In this document: positions 1 through 12,700 of the stretch, one piece after another
How the letters are laid out: each line of letters starts with the position of its first letter
Position numbering within the stretch: the first letter of the stretch is position 1
Source: Paramecium pentaurelia
Taxonomy: Eukaryota; Ciliophora; Oligohymenophorea; Peniculida; Parameciidae
Direction of reading: 5' to 3'
DNA length: 64,000 nucleotides
Assembly: GCA_905183005.1 (NCBI GenBank)
Contig: CAJJDO010000023.1
Span: 205,566 to 269,565, forward strand
The notes under the pieces: generated by a model
Database searches by the model: none
Seen by the model: the letters and a program-made list of their open reading frames with translations, nothing else
What the model was told of the DNA's origin: nothing
Made by a program: the position numbers and the translations under genes

Positions 1-594
1 TCATTTGAATTTACTTAAGTCAAAGCTTAATCAGTTGCTGAGAAATTAAAATAATACAGCAATTTATTCTAAGATCATTAAATTAAAGCTTTCTTGGCTT
101 TAGCTAATGGACAAGAAGTATATCAAATAATCATCTTTTTAGGAAGGAACATAATCTGGTCATGGAGCAACTTTAGCTGAAAAAGTTTTGAGTGTTCTTG
201 AAGGATTAGAATCAGAATTAGATGCTTCATTAGAAAATTTGAAAGTAAATGAAATCAATGCATCATGGGAATTAGCTGGATGGGTTTCATTATCTGAAGC
301 TGAAATTTCCTCTTTAGAAGTTGAATATGAAAGAAAATAAGTCTTTGCTGATAGAACTGCTACTGTAAATAAATATTCTTAATTTAGTAAATCTAAGCTG
401 CACTTGCCTAATAAGCTAAATCAAAGATTATTTTATAAGAATCTTAAGACGCTTTAGATTAAGCTTAAGCTGACTTAGAAGCCAAAAGAGCTGATTATGC
501 TTAAGCCAAGGCAAAGAGAGAAGAAGAGAATGCTATTCTTGATGAAGTCATCATTATGTTCAAAAAATAAGTTGCCTCTTGGTCTGGAAGATGA
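1..594 (+). CDS. Trichocyst matrix protein, C-terminal part (5' end outside window)
   Basis: The gene is open from base 1, so its start lies upstream. Two short introns are visible: 25 nt after codon GAA near 119 and 23 nt near 366. Both begin GTAAA/GTATA and end TAG. The translation is an acidic, Ala/Glu/Gln/Lys-rich helix that ends MFKKQVASWSGR followed by TGA. This composition is typical of Paramecium trichocyst matrix proteins (TMPs), the processed secretory proteins that crystallise in the exocytotic trichocyst. The family call rests on composition, helical pattern and similarity in style to the complete TMP-like gene at 45.3 kb. No signal peptide can be seen because the 5' end is missing. 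Confidence 0.75.
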
Positions 595-672
595 AATTGA
601 TATATTTTATCATATATTACAATCATTTATCAAAAATTATACCTTAAAAGTAATCATGATTAATAAAATTAA

Positions 673-1705
673 ATGATTACTAGTATCAGAGAACATAAAA
701 TTATTAATGGTTTTACTAGACCTAAACACCCTTTCCAAGTCTTTACTATGATATTCTTTATTCAATTATTGTGTTGTGTATCAATAGCAATAGTCCCAAT
801 AACTGATCTATTAGTTTAGGTAAGAAAGAAAGTTAAGTAGATTATTTTAGCATCTTTTTTTTACTTTTTGGCATTAATGATCTTTTTTTATGCTTTTAAG
901 ACTTCTTACATAGATCCAACGGATGATTTAATTATATAATAAAGAAATGGATTGAATGTGTATTTATGGTTCATTGATATTTAGTGTATAAGATCAAGAG
1001 CTTTATGATTATTTTTGTTAATATTGTGATAGTTATGTAAGTGGTACAACTAAACATTGTAAAGTTTGTGAAAGGTAGAATATATATTAAATTTTGAGAT
1101 GTGTTTCAGATTTTGATCATCATTGTAAATGGTTAAACAATTGTATTGGGAAAAAGAATTATTAAGAATTCTTCAAATTATTAGTATTTGTATCATTATT
1201 TGGAATCAATTTTATTGTTTTTGCTATATTTTCCTACTTTTTTTAATCTCCTCGAATGATGATATGGATTTGGATAAATGTTGGTTTAGTTGGTCTCCTT
1301 TTTATTCTTAATTTTAATTTGATGATTTTTCATTTTTGGTTAAAATTTTAAGGAATTACAACATATTCTTGGATTATTTAAAATAGATAGAAAAAATTTT
1401 CATAATAAGTTTAAATTGAAACTCCTCAAAAATTTTGGTAACTTTTATTTTTATCTAATATATTTAGTTGTAGTTCAAAAAAAACCAAAAAAACTTAAGT
1501 AAATCCAAATATAGAATAAGAGGAAGATGAAAATGAAAATTAAAAGTAAAAAAATGAAATAAAATAAAATGATGAATAGAGTCAAATAAAAAAATAAAAT
1601 GTAGAAATTGAAGGGGATTCTGATTCTATTCAAGATAAGAATTCTAAAAGGAAATGTAGTTCTCATACAATAAATCCATAAATTAACAGTTAATTATAGG
1701 ATTGA
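673..1705 (+). CDS. DHHC-type protein S-palmitoyltransferase
   Basis: About 320 residues with three introns (the second is 25 nt, starting at the GT after GGATTGAAT). Membrane segments flank a cysteine-rich domain: YFCQYCDSY, then HCKVCER, then DHHCKWLNNCIG. The DHHC cysteine is the acyl-carrying residue of this family. After two further hydrophobic segments comes GITTYSWI, in place of the TTxE element. The C-terminal tail is polar, rich in Asn/Gln/Glu/Lys and faces the cytosol. The enzyme transfers palmitate to cysteines of membrane-associated proteins. The start is the first ATG after the upstream TMP stop, only 78 bp away. Confidence 0.9.
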
Positions 1706-1789
1706 TGAAAGCATATTAACTTAAATTATAGTTTATATCTAAAATAAATGAATGGATATTTTTATTTAATATGTTAAATCAAACTTATT

Positions 1790-2798
1790 TCAATTTTTAT
1801 CATGATTATTATTAATATCTTCTTCATCTTCTAAAATGTTTTATACACATTTTGGATATTCATTATGATTCTATTATCTATAAATTGGAGAATAATCTTT
1901 CTAAAAATTAAATAAAAATTTATACTAGATATGCCAAGATATTTTTTGCCATTGAATCTTTTTTTATCATAAAAGTTGGTATTATCAATTCAGGAATAGT
2001 TGGTACATTCTCTCTATTATATATTCTTAATTTATGTTCTTCCATATCTATCCTTCCACTTCCTGATTAAATTTTATTCTTTGATGTAATATTTAAAGCA
2101 GGTGGTTTCTTTTGTAATTTCTAATATTGAATTAATTTTATAAAATTATTACTGCAAATAAAGCAGGATTTTATTTTTTTGCATAAAGTCGTTCAATCAT
2201 ATTATCATAAATCTAATCTCTATTTTTAACAGATTCAGAATAAAATTATTATCTTGGCATTTTTTGATTTTCCAATTACAAAGTATTTCCTTAATTATTA
2301 TCAATCTCCTCTTGATTTTTTGAATTTTGAGTTTATTTTTCTTCATTTTCATCATCTTATTAATTTTATAATTGTATATTAGGATTAGTCAAAAAATCAA
2401 CAGATTATTTTTAAATAAATCCATTTTCAACATTTCTTTATTGTTCTTATAATTCTTTTTGTTTTTTTGTTATTTCCATTACTTTTCGATATGCTTATAT
2501 TTTTTTGTCAATTTGTTTAATAGCTTCAGGTATTGGAATGGGTTCAGGTATGTACTAATTATAATAAGAATAATAGATACAGGAGTAATATATTAAACTT
2601 ATGGTTAAGGTAACTTGATTAGTTCTTATATAATTTTAGGTTTACGACTGACTTTCTATAAATACATAATTACAAAAACCGTTATGCATTTCTCAATTAG
2701 GGATGAGAATTAGTATCTTCTGAATCTGATAAAAAATTGGTTGGTTTTCGAGTTGATTTTAGTTTCTCTTCTTGTTTATAAAAATAATAATCTGACAT
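1790..2798 (-). CDS. Hypothetical Gln/Asn-rich protein
   Basis: About 290 residues beginning MSDYYFYKQEEKLKSTRK. Four small introns restore one frame, with 26-nt examples near 2580 and 2650. The middle part is a charged, predicted coiled-coil segment (EAIKQIDKKIQAYRKVME). The C-terminal third has a more conserved look (NVPTIPELIIPTFMIKKD) and ends in an acidic Asn-rich tail. I recognise no domain. It is tail-to-tail with the DHHC gene (85 bp gap) and lies 42 bp downstream of the phosphatase gene on the same strand. The exon structure is inferred from frame continuity, so splice sites near the N-terminus are less certain. Confidence 0.6.
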
Positions 2799-2839
2799 GT
2801 TTTAATTTATAGTATAAATAAATATAAATAAATTCTAAG

Positions 2840-3707
2840 TCATAAATTTTTTTTAGAATTATATAACTTATTTATAGCCTATTTTCCATTCAATTCCTTA
2901 TAAAAATATTATAATTTAAAGATATTTGCTAATTGAACTCTTACATCATCTACTAATAGAACTATTTCTAAAAATGATAGTAATAGCTCAAGTTAATTAT
3001 CATTTTATTAACCAATAAAAGGTATAATTGGTATACCATTATTGATTTAAGCACTTATTTAGAGAATAAAAATACATAAAATTTTTTGGTGAATTTTCAA
3101 CAATAACAATATCTTTAAGATCAGTTTAAAAAATTCTTAAATCTTTAACACTACCAATCATATGTTCTGATGTGCAAATTGCTTTAAAATATTTTTTATT
3201 TGGATCTATAATTTTTAACATCTTAAAATTTATCAATTAAATTACGTTTATTGCGTGTTCTTTTTTAGCAGCAGTAAAAAGTACTAATGTACAGATTCTT
3301 GATAATCTTTCCAGAAATTCTTAGCAAAATGGACGAATTATAGTCTAGTTATGCTTATGATAAATTAATGTCTCATCCAAATCTAATACAACAACTTTTT
3401 CAACTAAAATAACAATATATGACTAAAATATACGTTTTTATTTCTTGAGCTTCACACTACGTTTATCTACATACTCTTTGGGTGTTTCAACATACCAATG
3501 TGACTAGATAGACGCTTCATGAAGCTCTCTTGCAATCTATGAATCAGGCATTATTTAATTTCTAAAAACCAACAATTGCGGTTTTTCTGAATTTCCTGAA
3601 GAATCTGGTGTCGATTCTGCTGTGTTAATTAAATCTTAGTCATTAAAAGTAAAGATTTTTTTTTATTAAAGAACTTAACAGGACTTGCTATGTTATGTGA
3701 GTCTCAT
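2840..3707 (-). CDS. SCP/NIF-type (FCP1 homology) HAD phosphatase
   Basis: About 270 residues. A polar N-terminal extension precedes the catalytic motif VVVLDLDETLI; the DxDxT signature supplies the nucleophile and acid/base aspartates of FCP1/SCP phosphatases. Motif II (TLVLFTAAKKEHA), VIVENSPKNF and NNGIPIIPF follow, in the order of CTD small phosphatases and Dullard-type enzymes. Two introns are needed: one of about 30 nt before LEKVVVLDL, and a 22-nt intron at 3054..3075 with an AAG acceptor. The 3'-terminal region carries a typical family C-terminus (LLVDDVRVQLANIF). The likely substrate class is phospho-Ser proteins. A related gene is at 38.7-39.9 kb. Confidence 0.88.
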
Positions 3708-4482
3708 TTGATTCAACTTAAATGGATAGATGATTAATTATATTTATTTATTGTTAATAAGTCATCAAATCAACCTTAATTAAAGATAAATGTTATAATA
3801 TCTGATGATTACTTTTAAATGTATTTATGTTGATATATCAATATCAAATCATAAATTTTCAAATTAATTCCTTTCAAATTGCTAAACCTTAACTATATAA
3901 ATGTGAAAAGTTAACTAATCAGAAATTTATAAAGAAATTGAATAGTACGTTGAACAAAAAATAATCAAAAATTTTATAATTAAATATAATTATAATCATT
4001 AAATTCTCTTATTAAAAAATGTAAAAACTATAGAATATAAATAGTACTCTAAAAAGCTATATTTAAAAAATACATTAAAAATAATATAATAATTAAATTA
4101 AGGAAATAAATTAAATAATTAGAAATTTAAAAAGTACAAGTATAAAATTTATTTTGATTATGAATTATACTATTATATCAACTATAATTAAATGATAATA
4201 CCATTCTAAATCATAAAAATATATTGAATAATAATAAACTCAAGTAATTTGGTAATAAAAATATTTATTTTATAAAAATAAAATAAAAATATTTGATTAT
4301 ATAAAATAATAAAAATAAAAGCTTCATCATTGTGATTGAATACATACTATATATAGTTTCTATCTAAATTTATTGAAATTTCTATTGATTTATTTTATGA
4401 TACATTTTTATGGTTTTGTGATAATATTAATGATTAATTCTTTTTTTTTTAATTTATTATATAAATTTAATTAAATAACTCA
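3708..4482. other. Intergenic AT-rich region
   Basis: This 775-bp gap lies between divergent genes: a phosphatase on the minus strand and a small coiled-coil gene on the plus strand. It is nearly pure A/T with scattered T-runs, and I see no frame longer than chance under the ciliate code, no tRNA fold and no obvious repeat. It should contain both promoters, but no specific element can be named. Confidence 0.6.
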
Positions 4483-4928
4483 ATGCAATCCTATAAAGAG
4501 GCTTTATAACAGTTTTAAAAAAATTCGATGAATCTGCCAATGACTGAACACGAAGAAAAATTAAATGTATTAGTAATTAAAACTAGATTATGTTAGAATA
4601 TCTATTACATGAATTAGAAAAAGACAAGAAGGAATTATAGATGCTGAGATAAGAAATAATTCATGAGTCATATCTATAATCATCAATAAATGATGATACA
4701 TCAACAAGCTTTATTGAAGAGATAGCTGATTTTACTCGGAATTTTAGAAAATTGGCTGAAGAATCAAATGCTGAAATACATGAATTAAGTAATTAAGTTG
4801 ACACCTTAAAAAATGAAAAAGCCAGAATCAAGAAATCATCTAATTTATTAGATCATAGAGTATTCGAAATGGAAAAAGTATTAGGAGTAGGATTAAATTA
4901 AGCACAATCATAAGAAGCAAACAACTGA
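4483..4928 (+). CDS. Small coiled-coil protein
   Basis: About 140 residues from ATG to TGA, with one 20-nt intron (GTATTAGTAATTAAAACTAG) after codon AAT. The start is MQSYKEALQQFQKNSMN. The body is almost wholly heptad-like: EYLLHELEKDKKELQML, then IEEIADFTRNFRKLAEESN, then DTLKNEKARIKKSSNLLDHR. No catalytic motif or membrane segment is present. It is a stand-alone gene between two minus-strand genes. The function is unknown; a cortical or ciliary structural part is possible but only a guess from composition. Confidence 0.7.
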
Positions 4929-5099
4929 AATTTTATTCACATATCACAATTTATATTTAAAATCTCTATCTAAATCACTTTAAATTTTAGGTAGTTTTGT
5001 TCATATTTTAATGATCTATCTATTAGAAAGTGTATTCTTAGTAATATGATAATATAATTATAATACTATATGTATATATTATTTTATATGAGAATAAAT

Positions 5100-6948
5100 T
5101 CATTTATTTACTTAATAAGTGCGATTATTCTATTCTTCACTATCAATTTGATCATCAATATCATATTTCATAGAAGGTTTCTAAATAGGTACTTATTAAG
5201 ATTAAAAATTAGCTAAATCAATTTATTATTAAGGAGGTATTATATTACTTTATTATTAAAATTTCTAATTTTGTTTTTATTTTAATTAAGACATATAGGG
5301 AGTTTGGTTTTAGTTTTATTGATCTAATGATTATTATTTAATTGGACTTTGAATAGACTATTAAAGGGATGGATCAATTGAATTAGATTGTTTCATAGAG
5401 ATTGATGGTTCATTATTATTATTAAGTTATTATTGATTTTCTAAAATTTAATTTGGAAATTCTGATTAATCAATCTATTTAGCATCTAATTGATTTAGTT
5501 CTTATTATAAATTGAATTAGGGTTTAAAATACATATATAAATTAGAATTATCTGATTTAGTTCCTAATTGAGATTAATTGACAGTTGAAAATGTGATTAA
5601 TCTATATTTTGGTTCAATTTTTTTTTTAAGTTTTTTATCCAAACATATAGAGAAAGCAGTACATTCAAGTAAAGCAAAAACAACAAATAATAAAAACATA
5701 ATGAAACTTAATCTCCATTATTTATCAATGTTATCTAATTCATTATTAATAAATGTATCTGTTTAAGTATCACTACAATTCATATCATATGATATTTATA
5801 GAAATAATTTAATATCCATCCACAAACCAAATGTCAAAATAATCATTGTTGAATGAAAATATTAAATAAATATTTTAACTATTAATAATCCTTAATGAAC
5901 ATTTTTATTTGTTGGTGCTTAATATTGAACTTACATAAAATAATACAAAGATTAAACAAAACCAACAAGTCCAAAATGAACTATGCTAATTATCATTAAT
6001 ATTGATAAAACAGGATAAATGGCATTACTATCTTTTAAAGTTCTTATACCCCAAGTTATTAGATTCTATTATCTACATTCAATATTAAATTAAGTGTAAC
6101 TACGAGAATATATACCAACCCTAAAAGATAAATTAAAAATATATACTTATCAGCAGTATTTGAAGTAAATCCATTTGAAGTTGCAAATGTCATTTCATCA
6201 ATTTGATTCAAAAGGGTGTAGGCTGTATCATTCTCACAAAAAGCATTAGAAAAGATTGTGTCATAATTTGTATATTAACTAATAATACAAGGAGTTGTTC
6301 CAAATATTTCAAGTTAATTTATTGGTAATGCCTCTGCCAATGTTGAAGTTACTAAATAAAAATTATCATTTATTTATAACTAATTTGTGTATTTAGTTTT
6401 ATCAACTTTTTTCAATTCTTATCATAATAATCTATTTTACCTTCTCCATTTACAAAAAACATACTATTTATTGGACACTATCCTTAGGGAGCACAATATT
6501 TATTTTAAACATATACACCACCACATAATTCTTCAGTATCTAAACATTTAGGATATATTTAATATTCTATATTAATTAATTAAGGTTTACTCTTTACGAA
6601 GTTATAATCTTTTAATCGTCTTATGCAAAGGGAAAATACTTAATTTGAATTTGTCCATTTAGTATAATATGTTTAACCCTATTATAATTTAAAGAAGTCT
6701 TCTGAATCAGATTCACAAGTGTCTTATTTATAAACTTCATAAATTGGATTCAATTCCCAATTCTATATTCTGTCAACATAAGGTTTTGTGAGTTCACTAA
6801 ATTACTAATAGATAATAATGAAATTATAACATTCCAAGCAAATATGGACAATACTAATATTGCTAAAGTATATGCGAATATAAATGATTAATAGAAAATA
6901 GACAATCTTTTGTATATTCTCTTAATGTTTATTAATTAAAAGTTACAT
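5100..6948 (-). CDS. Multi-pass membrane protein of unknown function
   Basis: The product starts MQLLINKHQENIQKIVYF with a hydrophobic segment. A long extracytoplasmic-looking domain with spaced cysteines follows (CGGVYVQNKYCAPQGQCP). Then come several membrane helices (YIFLIYLLGLVYILVVTLNL, AIYPVLSILMIISIVHFGLV, LSFIMFLLFVVFALLECT) and a long cytoplasmic Gln/Asn/Ser tail ending EEQNNRTYQVNK. Several small introns are required; one is 6418..6440 (23 nt, AAG acceptor). The pattern of one N-terminal helix, a Cys-containing loop, several helices and a polyQ tail looks like a ciliate-specific receptor or channel-like family, but I cannot assign it. Exon borders in the middle are approximate. Confidence 0.65.
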
Positions 6949-7308
6949 GTTTTGAATCAAAATTTACTTAAAAGCACATTCTCACTCTTTTTATAAATAT
7001 ATTATTTATTAAATTTAATATATAATTTATAGGTAGATAATGAATAGAATTATATTAGCATTTTATATTTCTCATTTCTCTTTAAATAAGGTACATCAAT
7101 TTAATATTTGATAATTTATTAGTAATTTTAGTATTATATCATATAAACAAATGATATAAATAAACTTAATATATATATATATTATGAAATTTATTTTTGA
7201 ATGCTTTGTTATAATTTTATAATTAAGATAATTAATGGTTTGATTTTAAAATTTCCTATTTATGTTTATAATGTCTTGAAATTATTAAAAATTTATAAAT
7301 TAACGAAA
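6949..7308. other. Intergenic AT-rich region
   Basis: This 360-bp spacer separates the divergent membrane-protein gene and the RING gene. It contains A/T runs and a short (TA)n stretch near 7180, and I see no coding or RNA signal. It presumably carries both promoters. Confidence 0.55.
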
Positions 7309-7848
7309 ATGTTTTAAGTTTTAAGAAGTGTGTTTGAAGGAAGAAATCAATTTGAAAATTATTGGTGTCATCTTTGTAAAATGGAGATAATTTAGAGAAC
7401 TTATCAATAAGAAGAATATTAATAAGAGTATTGCATATTATGCGATAGTCCATTAGAATAAATGGCATAAGGTATTAATGATACAGAATTACGATCTTTT
7501 GAGATATATGTATCTCCAGAAGTTTAATAATCAAGGTCTATATCTAGTTGGACATAGAATCTTAATGAAATTTCAGATTTTCTAAATATTCTAGCACATT
7601 TTACTGAGAATTTAATTTTCTTAGAAGAACAATAATAAGGAGCTACAGAATCATAAATAAATAGTTTAAGGGAACATGTAGCAAACATAGAAGATTAATA
7701 ATAAACTTGTTATATATGTTAAGAAGACTTTAAGTAAGATGAGACTGAATTAGAAATGAGTTGTTCTCATAATTTTCATAAAGATTGTTTAACATAATGG
7801 TTAAAGATAAACAATTCTTGTCCAGTATGTAGAACAAAAATAAATTGA
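7309..7848 (+). CDS. RING-H2 E3 ubiquitin ligase, RNF126/BCA2-like
   Basis: An apparently intronless frame of 179 residues, starting MFQVLRSVFEGRNQ. Near residues 20-50 an N-terminal pair of CxxC knuckles (WCHLCKME, YCILCDSP) resembles the BCA2-type zinc ribbon. The C-terminal 45 residues form a complete RING-H2: CYICQEDF, then SCSHNFHKDCLTQWL, then SCPVCRTKIN and TGA. The cysteine/histidine order C3H2C3 is intact, so E2 binding and ubiquitin transfer are expected. RNF126/115-type ligases act in cytosolic quality control and trafficking. The substrate here is unknown. Confidence 0.88.
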
Positions 7849-7884
7849 TATATATATATATATTTAGTTACTATAATAATATAT

Positions 7885-9645
7885 TCACTTATTTAATCTT
7901 TCTGTTTTATTAATATCTTCTGTTGATTAAAAACTGTAAATTGGTCGATAAACATTAATTTATTCCTAATCATCAATGTCTCTTTTTGGTGATTCTTCTA
8001 AATATTATTATTTAATTTAAGATAGAAATTTTTAAATTTCATTCTGTTAATCAAACTAATTTTACTATTTTTAAAAAGAATTGTAATTAAATGTATTTTT
8101 TTGAATATCATTTTATTCATTTTCTTTTATTTCAGGATGATAATTTGATGTTTGATTGAATTACATTTAAAGTTATTGACATTCTAAATATTTCTCCTAA
8201 TACTTTTAAGATAATTCTTTATTTTGTTTCATAAGATCACTTACATATTGTTAAAGTGATTCATTTTATCTTATTGATTATGCAAGTTAATCTTATATAG
8301 TATTAAATTTATTTTTGAGATTTGTAGTATCTTCTAATTTAATATTTTATCTATTTAAAGCATTTTCTTAAATAAATTATTTTAAAGTATCGATTTAAGT
8401 TTAAAGTTCTTTGATTATTTAATTTTCATTTCTCTTAAATTCTAATTAATGAATAGTAGCCAATAATTTTGCTATTTCCCTCTCTTTATTGACACATAAA
8501 ATAGATTTTTATTCTAAAATAGAGCGTAATCGTGTTCTATCTTCATTTGCTAAATCTAATGCCTTTTCTAAAGAAGTAATTTTTTATTCTCTGAATGTAA
8601 TTTCATTTCTTAAAACTTATAATTCAAAATCATGATTGACAATTTTAATTTTTTCTGGTGATTATTAAGTTTAAGTTGGTATTGTTGCCCCTTATTAAAT
8701 GATTTCAAATTTTTATTCTTACATTTTCATAGGTGTAGTTTTAGATGATGTATAATAAGATTATGCTTAATGTTATTAAACTGATGTAGAATTGTTTGGA
8801 TTTGAATGTTTATGACCAATTATAGGGGATTATGTTCTGATTGGAGACACTTAATTAGTTTTTTAAAACATTAACAACAGACAAATTAATATTAATAAAA
8901 TTCTTCATAAATATTACTTCAATATTTTTTTTGTGTTATCCAAAGATGTAGGTAAACTTGATTTAGGAGATATGTATTTTGTTTCTATGGTATCCATTCG
9001 AATGGAACCATAACTTGTTGTTTGAATTGAATCTAAAAAGATATCTTTGAGACATTTCTTTTATGCAGGTTTCAAAATTGATAATTCTACCTTTTTCTTT
9101 TATGATTCTTTAGGTGAATTAAGACCTGAATGAGTTACTTAGGTAACTAATTATGAATTTTGAAATTCAGTCTTTTAAGTCACATTCTATAAAGGATATC
9201 TTTAATATTTTTTTATGATTGGTTAAGGATTATAAACTAATTCCAAAGTTTAATTAATTGAATTAGTTATCAACTATAAATTAAGATTATTTGATTCTAT
9301 ATTCCTTTATTTTTATTTGTTTTAAATTTTATTATTTTCATCAACATAAGGTTCTGTACTTAATGGAGCTAATTTATGTAAATGCATATTTCTAATATTC
9401 AATAATTGATCTTATCTATTGAATTTGAATAATTTTTCATTTCCTTATCTTTTGTGAGCTTCTGCAAATTAATTTTCTTCTTTTAATGATTTTACCCTAT
9501 GAGAAGCACCTTTTAGATAAGTTCTTTTAAAATTAGATTTAGTTATTGGAAGTCTTTATAAATCTCTAAAACTACTAAAATCAGTGGCAATTGGTGTTTT
9601 TATGACTCTTAATTCTTTAACTGATATAGATACTTAATTTGACAT
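7885..9645 (-). CDS. Long coiled-coil protein
   Basis: About 560 residues, starting MSNQVSISVKELRVIKTPIA. The first 200 residues are basic and low-complexity, with short motifs such as MHLHKLAPLSTEPYV. From roughly residue 280 to 480 it is a continuous coiled coil (ITSLEKALDLANEDRTRLRS, LKQFIQENALNRQNIKLEDT), ending in a Gln/Asn-rich tail (INKTERLNK). Small introns near 8930 and 9140 are needed to keep the frame. It is convergent with the RING gene (36-bp gap). Such proteins are common at the ciliate cortex and basal bodies, but no specific homolog is recognised. Confidence 0.65.
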
Positions 9646-9701
9646 TTTAAAGTAACTTGTAAATATAATATTTATATTATAATAATAATAATAATATATC
9701 C

Positions 9702-12700
9702 ATCATTTCTAATTTCTTATTAATTGCTATAAAATATTTGCATTTTCACATAATACTTCCAAGGGTATCAATAAAAATAATTATTTTGTTCTAATCAATT
9801 CTTTATGTAAGTACAACCCTATATTTTTATTACTTATAATAATTAAAATAATATAAAGTATTAATCCAAATATGAATCTGATAGTATGCACTAAATAATT
9901 CAAAGATAATTCTTATTAAGCTTCATGAGCCACGAAATCATGCAGCAAACTTAAAACATGAGATGTGTAAAGCACACTTATGATATCATTTTCTAAAGTT
10001 TAATTAGTATCCATATTAGACAAATAAGATTTAAATTGTTTATTATTAAGTTTATTCATTGAATAGAATTATTAAAAACTTTATTATATAGCAACTAATT
10101 AAATTGTTAATCCTGATGCTAGACTATCAAGATTTTTACAGATATTCTCATTAAAAAATTAGCTATCTTCTGTAGTATTCACAATAGTAAATTAAAAAGC
10201 TTAACAAGCATTCTTCTTTATTGTATTTGTAAAGATTACATTTGAAAATGATTTTTAATCATTCAATCTTTAAATAAAACCCTAAAGAACATTTAATTAT
10301 TCTTCCATAAATTTTAATGCTTCTTCCCCTATTCATTATATATAATTAATTTTACATTCATTTAAAAATAACATCTCTTCCCTTCCTATCTAAACATATT
10401 TAATTAATAATTTCTAAAAACTTTTTTGTTATAATAAATATGATTGGGATGATTTATAGAGTAGTAATTATTTGAAAGAATATATTGTCTCTGCTTCAAA
10501 TGAATTTTAGTAAATTTGAGAACCTATGTATTAAGATGAAATAATAAAGTAACTGAATAATAAAAACAAAGAGTAAATAAAATAAATAAAAGCAGCTAGA
10601 ATCTAAAATAAAAAAATACTTTTACTGTTTTCTTTAGATTTATTTTATTTGATTTTTAAAGATTATCTTTTTTAAGGAGTTTTAATTTTTATTCTTGGAG
10701 TAGATGCAATTTTTGACTTTATTTATTCAAATTGATGTTCAGTAGTTTCTTCATTTATAAAATCAATCTTATCTAAATAATGTACAACTATTGAAATTTA
10801 TTCAATTAAACAATTTAATTGAGATTTTGAAATAGTATTAAATAATTTAATTATCTTTTATTTTGCTTTGCTAATAATTATTAAAAGAATGAAGTAAAAC
10901 AAAAATGCAAAACAAAGTGATATCAAAGTAAAATAAAATGATAATTTTGTTGATTGTTATGCATTCATAAATTAATCTACACTATCTTTAATTACTGTTG
11001 AATTAAATGCAGAATTTGAAGAAATTATTGTAATGAAATTTCTAGCTATAAATTCTAAAAAATATTCTTAATTTGAACAATTTGATTAAGATAATAAATA
11101 TTAAGAAAAATATCCCAATGAATAAAACAAACTTAAATTTGTTATATTTTCAAATTCACTTATTTAAAGATATTAAACTAAATTATAATTAATTTATTAC
11201 TTGTATTCTATTCAATATTTGGTGAATAATATTAGAGTTTAGATATATCATTCTAAAAACGACTAGCACAAAATTTCATATATTGATAATGATTAAATCT
11301 ATTTGTATTAGAATAATTGAATGTCAAAATAAAATTATTAAGCTATACTTAAAAATTGTTAGATAATCTATATGTTTCTAGTGCTGAATCAATAATCTAT
11401 AATATATAAAAATTATTATATATTACCTTATTTTCTTAATTCAAAATATAATAGTAGTAAATGTTTAATATTATAAGCAAAGTAAATGTAATTAAATTTA
11501 TTATGCGTATAATTAAATGTTATTTAGTTTATTCATCAAATAAATTATGTTTCAATTATGTTTTCTTGACTTTTATATCACTAATTTATGATGAAGATAT
11601 AGAATTCATTTAATCTCCATCAAATAAAAAATTATCAATTGATCCTATGATTTCATCAGAATTCTTTGATTTAACAGATTCTTTATTTTCATTTAATGCT
11701 TCCAATATTGCACTTGAATGCACTATTAATTTATTTTAATCAGAACCAAAGACTTAACTAATCCCATTTGAGAAATTACTACCAAAATGATTTAAAGCAC
11801 CAAAACTAGGTCCAATTGAAGATTTCATTCTAAATGTTTATTGATCTTATATTCTCTTATCTTAACTATTTGGTTAACTAATTAAATTTTAACATTCTTC
11901 TATCTTATATTAATTTAATATTTACTTCTAAGATATAAAGAGGATTAGTTAAATGAATTTACATTTCCTTTTATCTAATCATATAATCATCTTCAATTAA
12001 TTTTTATGTATCTAAATTATAAATTGTCTATTATTCAGGTTAATAAGATATGAAACCAAGTGATTCCTTTTAATTAGTTATTTCTAACTTTTTACTTTTT
12101 AATTTCTTAAAATCCATTTTATCTTAACTTATTTTAATTATTTTTCTACTCAAATTTACATAATCTGATTTTTCAATTAATTTTTCAAATATTTCAATTC
12201 TTTATGATTCACGAACAGGTTTAATAGTTTAAATTTCAATACAATAAATCCTAAAAATAAAAAATGTTATTTTACGTCTCCTAAAATGTATAAAACTCAA
12301 TAATTTTGAATGTAATTCGAAACATATACATTTATTTGAAGTTATCAAAGTATTTTTCATTAACTAAATCTTAAGCTTTTAAGAATTCATAAATAGTTTT
12401 ATTTTTATCTGATAATGAAGATTATAAAAGTATTTATTATTTTTTTCTCTTCTTTGGAATCACAATATATGATTGAGTTGGTTCTTTAAGATCTTATTCC
12501 AAGATATTCATCTAATTAAGTGATTTCCAACTTTTAATTAATTTTGGTATTAATTTAAGACAATCCAAAGATTTGATATCTTTTAAATCAATACAAAGTA
12601 TGGGTAATATAACTTCATTATATAACTTATCACTTATCTCTTCCACTAAACCATATTTATTCAACATAATATAATGATAATTTTAATAAGTAGGAAGTAT

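Noticed and set aside
5578..5766. Plus-strand frame of 62 residues starting MTVENVINLYFGSIF
   Set aside because: It lies opposite the membrane protein gene, whose reverse-strand translation here is a clear hydrophobic helix and polar tail; the plus frame is a shadow.
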